Source of the DNA: Tenuibacillus multivorans
GTDB taxonomy: Bacteria > Bacillota > Bacilli > Bacillales > Alkalibacillaceae
Assembly (NCBI RefSeq): GCF_900103915.1
Contig: NZ_FNIG01000013.1
Coordinates: forward strand, 1 to 64,000
DNA length: 64,000 nt
Direction: 5' to 3'
Part shown: positions 52,723-61,181 of the stretch, piece after piece
Numbering within the stretch: the first letter of the stretch is position 1
Layout of the letters: every line of letters begins with the position of its first letter
Program-made: the position numbers and the translations under genes
Notes under the pieces: generated by a model
What the model was told of the DNA's origin: nothing
Databases searched by the model: none
The model's input: only the letters and a program-made list of their open reading frames with translations

Positions 52723-52947
52723 ATGTTTGAACAAGTACATGAAGTCATTGGAAAACTACGCCCTTTTTTACTTCGTGACGGCGGTGACGTTGAACTTGTA
52801 GATGTAGATGATGAGGGCATTGTTCTTTTACGCCTAAAAGGTGCATGCGGGAATTGCCCGAGTTCGGCGATTACATTAAAAGCTGGCATTGAGCGTGCGT
52901 TACGTGCGGAAGTCCCAGGTGTTCAAGAAGTAGAACAAATTTTCTAA
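52723..52947 (+). CDS. yutI: NifU C-terminal-domain protein (YutI, Nfu-type Fe-S carrier)
   Basis: A 74-residue protein that is entirely one NifU-CT domain: the helix [20 protein letters not shown] and the cluster ligands in GACGNCPSS (about residues 45-53, CXXC). Nfu proteins bind a 4Fe-4S cluster between monomers and pass it to apoproteins. AAGGGGAAG precedes the ATG. A Fur box lies upstream. Confidence 0.95.
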   Translation: MFEQVHEVIGKLRPFLLRDGGDVELVDVDDEGIVLLRLKGACGNCPSSAITLKAGIERALRAEVPGVQEVEQIF

Positions 52948-52953
52948 TCTTAT

Positions 52954-52989
52954 AAAAGGAGCAATGGCTAATAACCATTGCTCCTTTTG
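52954..52989. terminator. Bidirectional terminator between yutI and the D-hydroxyacid dehydrogenase gene
   Basis: AAAAGGAGCAATGG / CCATTGCTCCTTTT with a seven-base loop, between convergent genes. Confidence 0.88.
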
Positions 52990-52990
52990 C

Positions 52991-53950
52991 TTATTTAACT
53001 GGTGTCACGGGCTCCTTTCCCCTTAAAACCTTTTCAACATTTTCAATGGCTAACTCCATCATGTTCAGCCGTGTTTCAACACTGGCTGAGCCGATATGCG
53101 GGAGGGCTACAACATTGTCTAATTCCAATAATGGGTGATCATGACGAATAGGTTCGTTGTCAAAGACATCTAACCCTGCTGCCTTGATAGTCCCGCTATC
53201 CAAAGCTTTATACAGGGCTTCCTCATCGACAACTCCCCCACGAGATGAATTAATAAAAATAGCCGAGCTTTTCATTTGTTTAAATATCTCTTCATTAAAC
53301 ATACCCTTCGTTTCGTTAGTTAACGGCGTCATACATACCACAAAGTCTGACTGCTTAATAAGCTTATCAAATGACACATACGTCGCATTTAAGGCCTCCT
53401 CAGCCTCTACCTTCCTCGAACGATTATAATAAAGAATCTCCATATCAAAGCCTGTGGCGCGCTTAGCAACGACTTCACCAATATTCCCCATGCCGACAAT
53501 CCCAATCGTTTTATGATGCACATCTGAACCAGCTAATAATAACGGTGACCATGTCTTCCATTGATCATTTTTAATATACGTCATGCTTTCAGGTATTCTG
53601 CGTGCTGTCGCTAATAGTAAGGCAAAGGTTAAATCAGCTGTTGTATCAGTTAGCACATCAGGTGTGTTGGTAATCGTCACATTGTGCTTTTTAGCCGCTT
53701 CAAGGTCAATATTGTCATAACCCACAGCCAGATTGGCGATGATTTTTAAGTTTTTTGCCTGTTCAAATACCTCATCGTCTATTTTTTCGGTAAGCATGGT
53801 GATTAAGCCATCGACCTCTCTAGCCTTTTCTAACAAAACTTCGCGCGTCACTGGCTTTTTTTCATAAGGCCACATATCAACCTCAAACTGGTCATAAAGT
53901 TTAGCCATGACAGAATCGGGTAATTGACGAGTAACAAAAACTTTTTTCAA
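52991..53950 (-). CDS. D-2-hydroxyacid dehydrogenase (glyoxylate/hydroxypyruvate reductase type)
   Basis: A 319-residue NAD(P)-dependent 2-hydroxyacid dehydrogenase. The Rossmann motif is IGIVGMGNIGEVVAKR (about residues 148-163). The catalytic Arg is in NSSRGGVVDEEAL, the Glu in VFDNEP, and the His in LPHIGSAS. The closest functional label is glyoxylate or hydroxypyruvate reductase; the exact substrate cannot be told. The start is TTG with GGGAGGTT upstream. The gene is not part of the standard B. subtilis yut order, so it may be an insertion here. Confidence 0.92.
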   Translation of the reverse strand: MKKVFVTRQLPDSVMAKLYDQFEVDMWPYEKKPVTREVLLEKAREVDGLITMLTEKIDDEVFEQAKNLKIIANLAVGYDNIDLEAAKKHNVTITNTPDVLTDTTADLTFALLLATARRIPESMTYIKNDQWKTWSPLLLAGSDVHHKTIGIVGMGNIGEVVAKRATGFDMEILYYNRSRKVEAEEALNATYVSFDKLIKQSDFVVCMTPLTNETKGMFNEEIFKQMKSSAIFINSSRGGVVDEEALYKALDSGTIKAAGLDVFDNEPIRHDHPLLELDNVVALPHIGSASVETRLNMMELAIENVEKVLRGKEPVTPVK

Positions 53951-54034
53951 ACAAATAACCTCCCGTTTTCATATTTATAAAAATGTCTGGTTGAAGTAAA
54001 ATATATTTAAATCATATAAAGTAGGTGTTAGTTT

Positions 54035-54529
54035 ATGAAAGAACTAGAACAAGTTGCATTAGAAGCATTAAAAAATCGTGGTGTGGACCTCGATGCCATT
54101 GCAGATTTAGTTTATTTTCTGCAGAAGAATTATCATGATGCTTTATCAAAAGAGGAATGCTTAGATAATGTCAAAAAGGTATTACAAAAACGTGAAGTAC
54201 AAAATGCGATTATAACAGGTATTCAATTAGATAAATTAGCTGAAAAGAACGAGTTAGATGAGCCATTACAGCAAATCATTGAGGCGGATGAAGGTCTTTA
54301 TGGAATCGATGAAATCGTTGCTTTTTCAATTATTAATATTTACGGCTCGATTGGTTTTACGAATTATGGTTATATCGACAAAGTCAAACCAGGGATACTC
54401 GAAGCCTTAAATGATAAGCGTAATGGCTGTCATACATTTTTAGACGATATTGTCGGTGCCATTGCAGCGGCTGCTTCTAGCCGATTAGCACACAGTCAAG
54501 ATAATCCTATGGACACACTAGATGATTAG
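54035..54529 (+). CDS. yutG: Phosphatidylglycerophosphatase A family protein (YutG)
   Basis: A 164-residue soluble member of the PgpA family. The family core is GIDEIVAFSIINIYGSIGFTN (in two parts, GIDEIVAFSI then NIYGSIGFTN, about residues 102-122), and a late acidic FLDDIVGAIAAAASSRL helix. It lacks the membrane helices of E. coli PgpA, as do other YutG proteins; dephosphorylation of phosphatidylglycerophosphate is inferred. GTAGGTG precedes the ATG. Its stop overlaps the convergent yutF by four bases. Confidence 0.85.
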   Translation: MKELEQVALEALKNRGVDLDAIADLVYFLQKNYHDALSKEECLDNVKKVLQKREVQNAIITGIQLDKLAEKNELDEPLQQIIEADEGLYGIDEIVAFSIINIYGSIGFTNYGYIDKVKPGILEALNDKRNGCHTFLDDIVGAIAAAASSRLAHSQDNPMDTLDD

Positions 54530-55290
54530 TCGAACCAATCTGCTAACGTTTTGATTGAATAGGTCGGTTGAACTGAGTATTGACGCAGCTCCTCTTGTGA
54601 TGTTACCCCTGTTTGGACATGTAATGTATCCATGTTCGCCCGAATGCCGGCTTGTATGTCAGTCTGATAATTATCACCCACCATGATGGCGTCACTCGGT
54701 TCGACACCTAATTGTTCTAACGCAATATAAAGCATATGGCCAGTTGGTTTGCCGACAATTTCCGGTTTCATCCCCGTGACATTTTCAACAAGCGTGGCGA
54801 ACGCACCATTACCGGGTACAAAACCTTTTTCAGTCGGAACTTTGATGTCGGGATTGGTTGCAATAAATGTTGCGCCATTTTGTAAATGAACACAAGCCTC
54901 AACTAGCTTTTTATATGTATTATCTCGGTCAATCCCCATCACGACATAATCAGGATCCTTATCGACAACCTTAATTCCTTTGTCTTCTAATGCTTTAATT
55001 ATCCCATCTTCTCCAATGACAAAAGCTGTTGCATCTGGCTTTTCCTCTTTGATAAGACTAGCTGTAGCTAAAGATGCTGTCATAATTTGTACTGACTCAG
55101 CCTCAATGCCAAAATTTATAAGCTTTTCTTGCGTTAATTCTGGCGTACGTGATGAATTGTTTGTCACAAACATAAACGGAATCTGTCTAAATTTCAACTC
55201 ATCTATAAACACCTTCGCCTCTGGTATTGGTTGTTTACCACGATACATCGTTCCATCTAAATCAATTAAATAGGCCTTATAATGTTTCAC
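54526..55290 (-). CDS. yutF: HAD phosphatase, NagD family (YutF)
   Basis: A 254-residue HAD type IIA phosphatase. Motif I DLDGTMYRG (residues 11-19) holds both catalytic Asp, motif II FVTNNSSRTP (about 41-50), motif III lysine in VGKPTGHM and motif IV VGDNYQTDI. B. subtilis YutF/NagD relatives act on sugar phosphates and nucleotides. The start is GTG with GGAGTAAGA upstream. It follows yutE by five bases and is probably cotranscribed. Confidence 0.92.
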   Translation of the reverse strand: MKHYKAYLIDLDGTMYRGKQPIPEAKVFIDELKFRQIPFMFVTNNSSRTPELTQEKLINFGIEAESVQIMTASLATASLIKEEKPDATAFVIGEDGIIKALEDKGIKVVDKDPDYVVMGIDRDNTYKKLVEACVHLQNGATFIATNPDIKVPTEKGFVPGNGAFATLVENVTGMKPEIVGKPTGHMLYIALEQLGVEPSDAIMVGDNYQTDIQAGIRANMDTLHVQTGVTSQEELRQYSVQPTYSIKTLADWFD

Positions 55291-55295
55291 TTATC

Positions 55296-55739
55296 TTACT
55301 CCTCACGCTCTTTAAAGGTTGTTAAAGGTCCCATTTCCTTCTCTAAATAATCTAAAACGTAGGGACGGAATTGCTGTAACGTAGATAAATGTTTCGATAA
55401 TACATCGGCAATTTGATCGTGGTTGATATTTGTATATTCACGGACGAGCATTTTTCGAAGTGCAATCGTCTCTTTAAAAGCCTGTTCATCTTCTTTTGGA
55501 ATCACCTGTTCATCAATTAATATGTCAATGATATCCTCATAACTACCAGGGTCGCGCATAATAAACCCATCAATCATCATGTTTCCAACATCGATAACTG
55601 ATTCGACCACCATTTGTGCTAGACGTTCAACGCCTAATTTCTCTAAAAAAGTCGCACTATTCTCTTGTTCAAACGTTTCTAATAAACCTTTCATATACAG
55701 TAATGTATTTTCAATATGACCTCGATCAACAAAATACAT
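55296..55739 (-). CDS. yutE: YutE-like DUF86/HepT-fold protein lacking the catalytic His
   Basis: A 147-residue HEPN-fold protein of the DUF86 (HepT-like) family. In HepT toxins the RNase motif is RX4HXY; here the site reads RKMLVREY (Arg95 to Tyr102), so the His is replaced by Arg100. No MntA-type nucleotidyltransferase gene is adjacent. A solitary, probably non-nucleolytic HEPN protein is the simplest reading, as the yutE-yutF link is conserved in bacilli. The ATG at 55739 has AGGAGTGAT upstream; the much longer open frame before it has no supporting site. Confidence 0.85.
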   Translation of the reverse strand: MYFVDRGHIENTLLYMKGLLETFEQENSATFLEKLGVERLAQMVVESVIDVGNMMIDGFIMRDPGSYEDIIDILIDEQVIPKEDEQAFKETIALRKMLVREYTNINHDQIADVLSKHLSTLQQFRPYVLDYLEKEMGPLTTFKEREE

Positions 55740-55898
55740 GTTTATCACTCCTAGAAGTATTAAATTAACGATGACCTGGTATGATTGACTTCTTACAATA
55801 TCAAGTCTAACACAAACGCAGCATTTTACAGTTATATTATGACACATCTCCTCCATTTTGCTAAAATAATAACCAATACATATGAGGAGGTTACGATC

Positions 55899-56174
55899 AT
55901 GGATATCCATTTCTTATCAGACGTAACAGAGCAGGCCGAAGTTCGTTACATTAGTATGCACACCGAGACACGCCGATACGATGTTGCTGTTCTGACAAGC
56001 CCTCGATTAGAAGAAAAGAATGAAGTAGTCTTCATTGATTTACAAGGTCCTCGTTATACTAAAATAAATAAAAATCATATTGAAGACAGTGAATACTTAG
56101 CACATGCCTTTAATGTTAATGAATACGAATCTGATGAAATATATGAGATCTTAAATCAAATTTTGAATAACTAA
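55899..56174 (+). CDS. DUF3055-family protein
   Basis: A 91-residue acidic cytosolic protein resembling the DUF3055 family of bacilli: an N-terminal FLSDVTEQAEVRYISM, a TRRYDVAVLTS strand pair and an EDSEYLAHAFNV segment. GAGGAGG precedes the ATG at 55899; the frame is open further upstream but overlaps the divergent yutE leader. The function is unknown. Confidence 0.75.
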   Translation: MDIHFLSDVTEQAEVRYISMHTETRRYDVAVLTSPRLEEKNEVVFIDLQGPRYTKINKNHIEDSEYLAHAFNVNEYESDEIYEILNQILNN

Positions 56175-56213
56175 CTGTCTCCTGTAGAAACTAAAGAAAA
56201 AGGAGGCAGTTAC

Positions 56214-56492
56214 ATGCGAAGAAGAAAAAAGCAGCAGGATGATTTTACCCCTGTAGAAGTACGGGATAATTATCAAGTTCCAGAGGAATTCCCAGAAGGA
56301 ACATACGGAAATCCAATCAACGCTGATGAGCCTTTACATGCTATGCCAGAAAAAGAATCAAAACGACATCACTCTGCATTCGCGTATGAAAATAAAGAGT
56401 TGCATGCAGATTTACCTCGACAATTCCCAGACGCTCATGATCCTCAGGATTATCCTGATGAAGAAGGGATTACACATCCTGAAAAAAAATGA
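56214..56492 (+). CDS. Small conserved hydrophilic protein
   Basis: A 92-residue, highly polar protein with no hydrophobic core: a KR-rich N-terminus, the block EEFPEGTYGNPINADEP (about residues 23-39), then SAFAYENKELHADLPRQFP and an acidic tail. This order of motifs recurs in small hypothetical proteins of bacilli (often labelled cytosolic protein). AAAGGAGG precedes the ATG. It is likely cotranscribed with the DUF3055 gene and ends in a terminator shared with yutD. The function is unknown. Confidence 0.75.
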   Translation: MRRRKKQQDDFTPVEVRDNYQVPEEFPEGTYGNPINADEPLHAMPEKESKRHHSAFAYENKELHADLPRQFPDAHDPQDYPDEEGITHPEKK

Positions 56493-56520
56493 CCTGAAAC
56501 AGGATTCAGGTCATTTTTTA
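56482..56520. terminator. Bidirectional terminator before yutD
   Basis: AAAAATGACCTGAA / TTCAGGTCATTTTT stem with a short loop, between convergent genes. Confidence 0.88.
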
Positions 56521-56526
56521 TGGATC

Positions 56527-56802
56527 TTATAGATCTATCCGTTTCAACACAAAATAAGCACAACCAAAATTACAATACTCATACAAATAATCTTCTAATG
56601 TTGAAATTTTAGTATCAAATGAAGCTTTTTGATTTTGATCATCGTAAAAACCTTTTAAACGTAGTTGACCAAATCCCCAATCACCTACGATGTAATCGTA
56701 CTTTAATAAAATATCACTAATACGTTCCTCAATGGCTTCTGCTTCGTATCCTTCTTTATAGTCATGTAACAATTCGTATTGCTGTCCGAGTAGTTCAATC
56801 AC
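56527..56802 (-). CDS. yutD: YutD family protein (DUF1027)
   Basis: A 91-residue cytosolic protein that matches YutD along its length; the core YDYIVGDWGFGQLRLKGF and the C-terminal YLYEYCNFGCAYFVLKR, with two cysteines, are characteristic. I place the start at GTG 56802, six bases after GAGGTG. The GTG three codons earlier is part of that ribosome site. The function is unknown. Confidence 0.88.
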   Translation of the reverse strand: MIELLGQQYELLHDYKEGYEAEAIEERISDILLKYDYIVGDWGFGQLRLKGFYDDQNQKASFDTKISTLEDYLYEYCNFGCAYFVLKRIDL

Positions 56803-56921
56803 TAAAATCACCTCTAATATCTAATAGTGTACCATATTTTCCTATTTTTAAGGACACATTTTTTTCATATAACTGAACAGTATAAAAACCAAGCAGAATT
56901 TTATAAAAGGGGTTTTTTAAT

Positions 56922-57902
56922 ATGAACAGGCTACATAAGCGAGTCGGTGTTCTATTTATTTTAATGATGTCGTTTATGTCTCATTCATTTTTGATACAGG
57001 CCGAAGATGGTAAAGATAAAGAAATAGATGATGCAACCTTAAGACAATCACTTTATGAAAAAACAGAGACACTTACCCAAATTCCCTGGTATTATATCGC
57101 GGCCATAGATCAATATGAAGGCAATATAAGAAAATCAAACGATGATCGTTTAACAGGTATACAACTTCCTTTTCAAGATTGGTATGGTGTCCTACCCGTT
57201 GATCCTGAACATGCATTAGACGAAAAAACGATTAACCTATTTGGGGGAATCGGAAAAGATGGAGATGGTGATAGTATTGCAGATCCGACAAATGATGAAG
57301 ATGTTTTATATACGTTTGCTATGGAAGTTCAGCAAAAAATTGCCGAAAATAACAGCTTTGAATCGGCGCTTACTGCTTATTACGAACGAGAAAAGACAGC
57401 TCAAATAATCACTGAAATCGCAACGCTTTTCAAGCATTATCAAACGACTGATTTAAGTGAACGTGCTTTCCCTATTCCTAAATGGAATAACTACAGTTAC
57501 CGTTCAACCTGGGGTGATAGCCGTGGTTATGGAGGTAGAAGAATCCATGAAGGAACGGATATCTTCGCATCATATGGGACACCCGTCCGAAGCACCTCAT
57601 ATGGGATTGTTGAAATAAAAGGCTGGAATAAATTTGGTGGCTGGAGAATCGGGATACGCGATAAGTATAACATTTATCACTACTATGCCCATCTAAATAG
57701 CTTTGCAGATGACATTGATGAAGGAACCATTGTCGAACCTGGTGATGTTATTGGATATGTGGGCGCATCAGGCTATGGGCCAGAAGGAACATCAGGTAAG
57801 TTCCCACCGCATTTACATTATGGCATGTATAAAGATAATGGTAAAAATGAATGGGCATACGATCCTTACCCTTATTTAAAACGTTGGGAGCGTCAGCAAT
57901 AG
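56922..57902 (+). CDS. lytH: Spore-cortex L-Ala-D-Glu endopeptidase LytH (M23)
   Basis: A 326-residue exported M23 peptidase. The signal-like hydrophobic segment is at about residues 8-27, and the C-terminal peptidase domain (about 185-310) has the zinc ligands in HEGTDIF and PPHLHYG. The N-terminal half contains a lysozyme-like helical region (IPWYYIAAIDQYEG). B. subtilis LytH (YunA) trims peptide side chains of the spore cortex; its production under sigma-K is known there. AAAGGGG precedes the ATG. A further sign of sporulation in this organism. Confidence 0.92.
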   Translation: MNRLHKRVGVLFILMMSFMSHSFLIQAEDGKDKEIDDATLRQSLYEKTETLTQIPWYYIAAIDQYEGNIRKSNDDRLTGIQLPFQDWYGVLPVDPEHALDEKTINLFGGIGKDGDGDSIADPTNDEDVLYTFAMEVQQKIAENNSFESALTAYYEREKTAQIITEIATLFKHYQTTDLSERAFPIPKWNNYSYRSTWGDSRGYGGRRIHEGTDIFASYGTPVRSTSYGIVEIKGWNKFGGWRIGIRDKYNIYHYYAHLNSFADDIDEGTIVEPGDVIGYVGASGYGPEGTSGKFPPHLHYGMYKDNGKNEWAYDPYPYLKRWERQQ

Positions 57903-57975
57903 TAACATGATTGGGTTGCAATTCCACTCCATAATTGAAAAAATAAAGAATAGATCAACATTGGAGTGGGGAATA

Positions 57976-58989
57976 TTGAAAAAAATTGCCGGAAGTCGAG
58001 TGGTGAAAACAGGTATCGCCATTTTCATTACAGCTTGGCTTTGTGAATTATTAAACTGGCCACCTGTTTTCGCCGTTATAACTGCAATTGTCACAATTGA
58101 ACCAACCGTTTCACAATCAATCAAAAAAGGAATCGTTCGCTTCCCTGCGTCTGCGATCGGTTCTTTTTATGCTGTTTTATTTATATACTTTTTTGGCCAT
58201 TCACCATTAACCTATACATTTGCAGCTGTCTTTACAATCGTAACGACCTATCGTTTGAAGCTGTATTCTGGTTTATTAGTCGCAACATTAACGGCGGTCG
58301 CAATGGTCGAGGTTATTCATACGAATGTCATTTTATCATTCTTCATCAGGCTCGGAACAACGACAATCGGCCTAGTGGTATCAACTTTGGTGAACATGTT
58401 TGTTCTGCCACCTGATTATACTAAAGAAATAGTCAAAATGCTTAAACAAATCACGAAGAAAACAGGTATAGCAGTTGAACAAACCTTTCACCATTACATA
58501 TTAAATCGATCAGAAAGACAAAAATGTCAACAGCTCCTTGATCAATTAGAAGAGCAAGTCCATAAAATTGAATCATTAATTCAATATCAAAAGGATGAAT
58601 CACATTATCACCCTTTAACTGCGTCTGAACAAAAGAAATTTAATAAAGCCCAAAAACAAATTATACGGATTAAATTAATGATCTATCATATGGATAACAT
58701 TATGAATACACCTTTAGAACAAATCAATCTTACCGAACAGGAACGACAAAAGATTTTAGAATCGGTATCTGAACTTTCTTATTCGATGCGTCAAAATACC
58801 GATTTCAATATGAACAATCATCGTCAAAACCTAAGGGAATTAATGCAACTATATTGGGATGATAATGAAAACATAAGGAAGAATTATAAATCTTACCCAT
58901 CCACATTCCCAGGCGAGATTATTGTGTTATATGAATTAGTATCCATCTTCTACTTAGCAGAAAATTATTATAAAGAAAAAACAGACTAA
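57976..58989 (+). CDS. FUSC-type aromatic-acid exporter family protein (DUF939)
   Basis: A 337-residue membrane protein with about four to six N-terminal helices (residues 5-150, WLCELLNWPPVFAVITAIVT, then TVSQSIKKG) and a long helical cytosolic C-terminal half (about 160-337), typical of the YqjA/DUF939 group related to aromatic-acid exporters. I prefer TTG 57976 as the start: GGAGTGGGG lies six bases before it, and KKIAGSRVVKTGIAIFI then matches the usual N-terminus. An ATG at 57907 lacks a ribosome site. The substrate is unknown. Four bases after lytH, or 73 by this start. Confidence 0.82.
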   Translation: MKKIAGSRVVKTGIAIFITAWLCELLNWPPVFAVITAIVTIEPTVSQSIKKGIVRFPASAIGSFYAVLFIYFFGHSPLTYTFAAVFTIVTTYRLKLYSGLLVATLTAVAMVEVIHTNVILSFFIRLGTTTIGLVVSTLVNMFVLPPDYTKEIVKMLKQITKKTGIAVEQTFHHYILNRSERQKCQQLLDQLEEQVHKIESLIQYQKDESHYHPLTASEQKKFNKAQKQIIRIKLMIYHMDNIMNTPLEQINLTEQERQKILESVSELSYSMRQNTDFNMNNHRQNLRELMQLYWDDNENIRKNYKSYPSTFPGEIIVLYELVSIFYLAENYYKEKTD

Positions 58990-59019
58990 CCACCCCCCTA
59001 GTTGAGATAGCTAGGGGAT

Positions 59020-60333
59020 TTAAAATGTAAGAATAAATAACGCTCCTCCCAATTCCGATTGTTTGACTTCAAGTTTTCCATTCGATTGATCAATAATCGT
59101 CCGAGCTATGGCTAATCCTAGTCCCGTTTCGCCACCTTTTCCCTTTACAAATCGGTTAAAAATATAAGGGATTAAATTTTCAGGTATACCATCTCCATCA
59201 TCTTCAATAAAAATTGAATGGCCTTTAGTTGTGATGGCGATTTGAGATTCTGCGTGTCTAATCGCATTAATCACGATATTTAGCAAGGCTTGTAGTAGTT
59301 TTTCTTCGTCTGAATAAATTTCAAACGAACTCGTTAGAATGAACTTTAACTCCACCTGATCCTGTTCTGCTAATGGTAACACTCGATCATAAACCCGTTC
59401 GATCAAATGCCTCGAATCGATGGTTTGTTGCTTAAAAACTTCTTCTTCACTTTCCAACTTTGCTAACCAAATCATTTCATTTATAATCTTTTTAAGACGG
59501 CCAATTTCTTCTACCATCGTCTCTAATCCTTTATTGCGTTCCTCCCCTTCAAAAACTCCTTCTTTGATACCCTCTGCATAACCTTGTATCGTCATGAGCG
59601 GTGTTTTGAGTTCATGGCTTGCATTTTGAAAGAAAGCCTGCTGAGACTGCATATACCGTTTCAGTTCTTCTGCCATATCAAATAAGCTTTGTTCAACATC
59701 CTTAATTTCTCCCGTTGCCTTGACACGATCTAAATCATTAAATTGACGTCTTTCAACTTTTTTGAGCTCATGTTTGAGTAATGTTAGCGGCTTTACTAAT
59801 CGGTTTGTTAAATAGTAGCTGAGCAAAATGGCCAAGAGTCCACCAATCAAAAATACAATTAATAATCGATTTAGGAAACTGTTTTGTACTTCCTGTAAGT
59901 CGTTTAAAGGTGTTAATAAAATGAGCTCTAATCCTGTTCTATTAGGGTTTCTCGCTATACGTGATATCACATATTTTTGTTCTGAACCTTCCCATAAATT
60001 CTCTGAGTAATTACTGAAATAGCCTTCTCGATAAAATCTCTGGGTATTTTTTATTGGCATGGTCGTATATAAAACGGTATCTTCACCGGCGTGATATAAA
60101 ATTAAATCGCCTTCCTGTGATGTTAAAAACTCTTGAAACTCTTTTACCGACTCAATTGATCCGTATTGATTATTTAAAATTTCAATTAGAAGTTCTCCCT
60201 TTTGTTCAAGTTCAACCTCTTCTTTGTCAATTAACATATCTAAAATAAGAGAATAAATTATAAAACCAGTTAAGGTTAAAATGACAAGCAATAACCCTGA
60301 AAAGGCAAGGTTTAATTGTGTACGGAGCTTCAT
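59020..60333 (-). CDS. cssS: Sensor histidine kinase CssS
   Basis: A 437-residue membrane kinase. TM1 is at about residues 8-30, an extracytoplasmic sensor at about 31-155, TM2 at about 156-178, then HAMP, the H-box ASHELKTPLMTIQGYAEG, the N-box region NIVINAIRHAE, and G boxes EDDGDGIP and GGETGLGLAIA. Pairing with CssR and divergence from an htrB protease identify it as CssS, the sensor of secretion stress in B. subtilis. The start overlaps the cssR stop by four bases. Confidence 0.88.
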   Translation of the reverse strand: MKLRTQLNLAFSGLLLVILTLTGFIIYSLILDMLIDKEEVELEQKGELLIEILNNQYGSIESVKEFQEFLTSQEGDLILYHAGEDTVLYTTMPIKNTQRFYREGYFSNYSENLWEGSEQKYVISRIARNPNRTGLELILLTPLNDLQEVQNSFLNRLLIVFLIGGLLAILLSYYLTNRLVKPLTLLKHELKKVERRQFNDLDRVKATGEIKDVEQSLFDMAEELKRYMQSQQAFFQNASHELKTPLMTIQGYAEGIKEGVFEGEERNKGLETMVEEIGRLKKIINEMIWLAKLESEEEVFKQQTIDSRHLIERVYDRVLPLAEQDQVELKFILTSSFEIYSDEEKLLQALLNIVINAIRHAESQIAITTKGHSIFIEDDGDGIPENLIPYIFNRFVKGKGGETGLGLAIARTIIDQSNGKLEVKQSELGGALFILTF

Positions 60334-61016
60334 AATGATCCCTCATCAACTTTAAATCGATAACCAAACCCCCACACTGTTTCAATCGGAATATGGTTCA
60401 ACTTTTTTCTGATTCGTTTTACTAAATCATCAACCGCTCGATCACTTCCAAAATAATCGTCTCCCCAAATACGATTTAATAATTCTTCTCTTGAAAAAGC
60501 CCGATTTGGGTGACTGGAAAATAAAGTTAGTAAATCAAATTCTTTAGAGGTTAATTCGATTTCCTTACCATTCCAAAATACTCGTCTTTCACTTAATTGA
60601 ATCACCAAATTTAACATCTTTATATAATCATCCTTGTCTTGTTCAACTTGAGTAGCATCTACACGCTTGAATAACCGTTTAATACGGGCCACAAGCTCCC
60701 CCGGACTAAAAGGTTTAGTTAAATAATCATCGCCTCCTAATTCTAGCCCTAATATTTTATCAACCTCTTCGTCTTTTGCCGAAATGATAATAATCGGTAC
60801 TTCACTTTTTGAACGAATTTTTTTACAAAAATCATACCCATCCATTCCCGGAAGCATTATATCTAAGATCCACATATCTGGTGGTGTCGATTGCCAAAAA
60901 TCCATTCCTTCTTCTGCTGAATCAAGAACCGTTACGTTATAGTTCGCTTTTTTTAAATATGCCGACACAATATTTTGTATATTAACATCATCTTCTACCA
61001 CAGCAATATGTTTCAT
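60330..61016 (-). CDS. cssR: Response regulator CssR (OmpR family)
   Basis: A 228-residue OmpR/PhoB-type regulator. The receiver has the phospho-acceptor Asp in WILDIMLPGMDG (about residue 54), the signalling Thr/Ser in IIISAKD and Lys in TKPFSP. The winged-helix DNA-binding domain (from about residue 125) ends with SDRAVDDLVKRIRKKL. GGGAGGTGG precedes the ATG. In B. subtilis CssR induces htrA and htrB when misfolded secreted proteins pile up; here htrB is transcribed divergently from the 165-base gap. Confidence 0.9.
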   Translation of the reverse strand: MKHIAVVEDDVNIQNIVSAYLKKANYNVTVLDSAEEGMDFWQSTPPDMWILDIMLPGMDGYDFCKKIRSKSEVPIIIISAKDEEVDKILGLELGGDDYLTKPFSPGELVARIKRLFKRVDATQVEQDKDDYIKMLNLVIQLSERRVFWNGKEIELTSKEFDLLTLFSSHPNRAFSREELLNRIWGDDYFGSDRAVDDLVKRIRKKLNHIPIETVWGFGYRFKVDEGSL

Positions 61017-61181
61017 TTATTCCACCTCCCATAGATGACTCTATATCTATGTTACTTAAATTTTAATCAATATCGGTAATATTAGCCAAAATTACACACT
61101 TTTTATACATTTTTCTTAAATGACTGCCACAAAACCTTATCATAATAATATTTGAAAATAATAAATGAGGTGATGCATGAT

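Noticed and set aside
55296-55739. HepT/MntA toxin-antitoxin module
   Set aside because: Only the HepT-fold half is present, its catalytic His is replaced, and the neighbour is the HAD phosphatase YutF, not a nucleotidyltransferase.
57907-57975. ATG 57907 as the start of the FUSC-type gene
   Set aside because: No ribosome site precedes it, and the extra 23 residues do not resemble the family; TTG 57976 has GGAGTGGGG at six bases.
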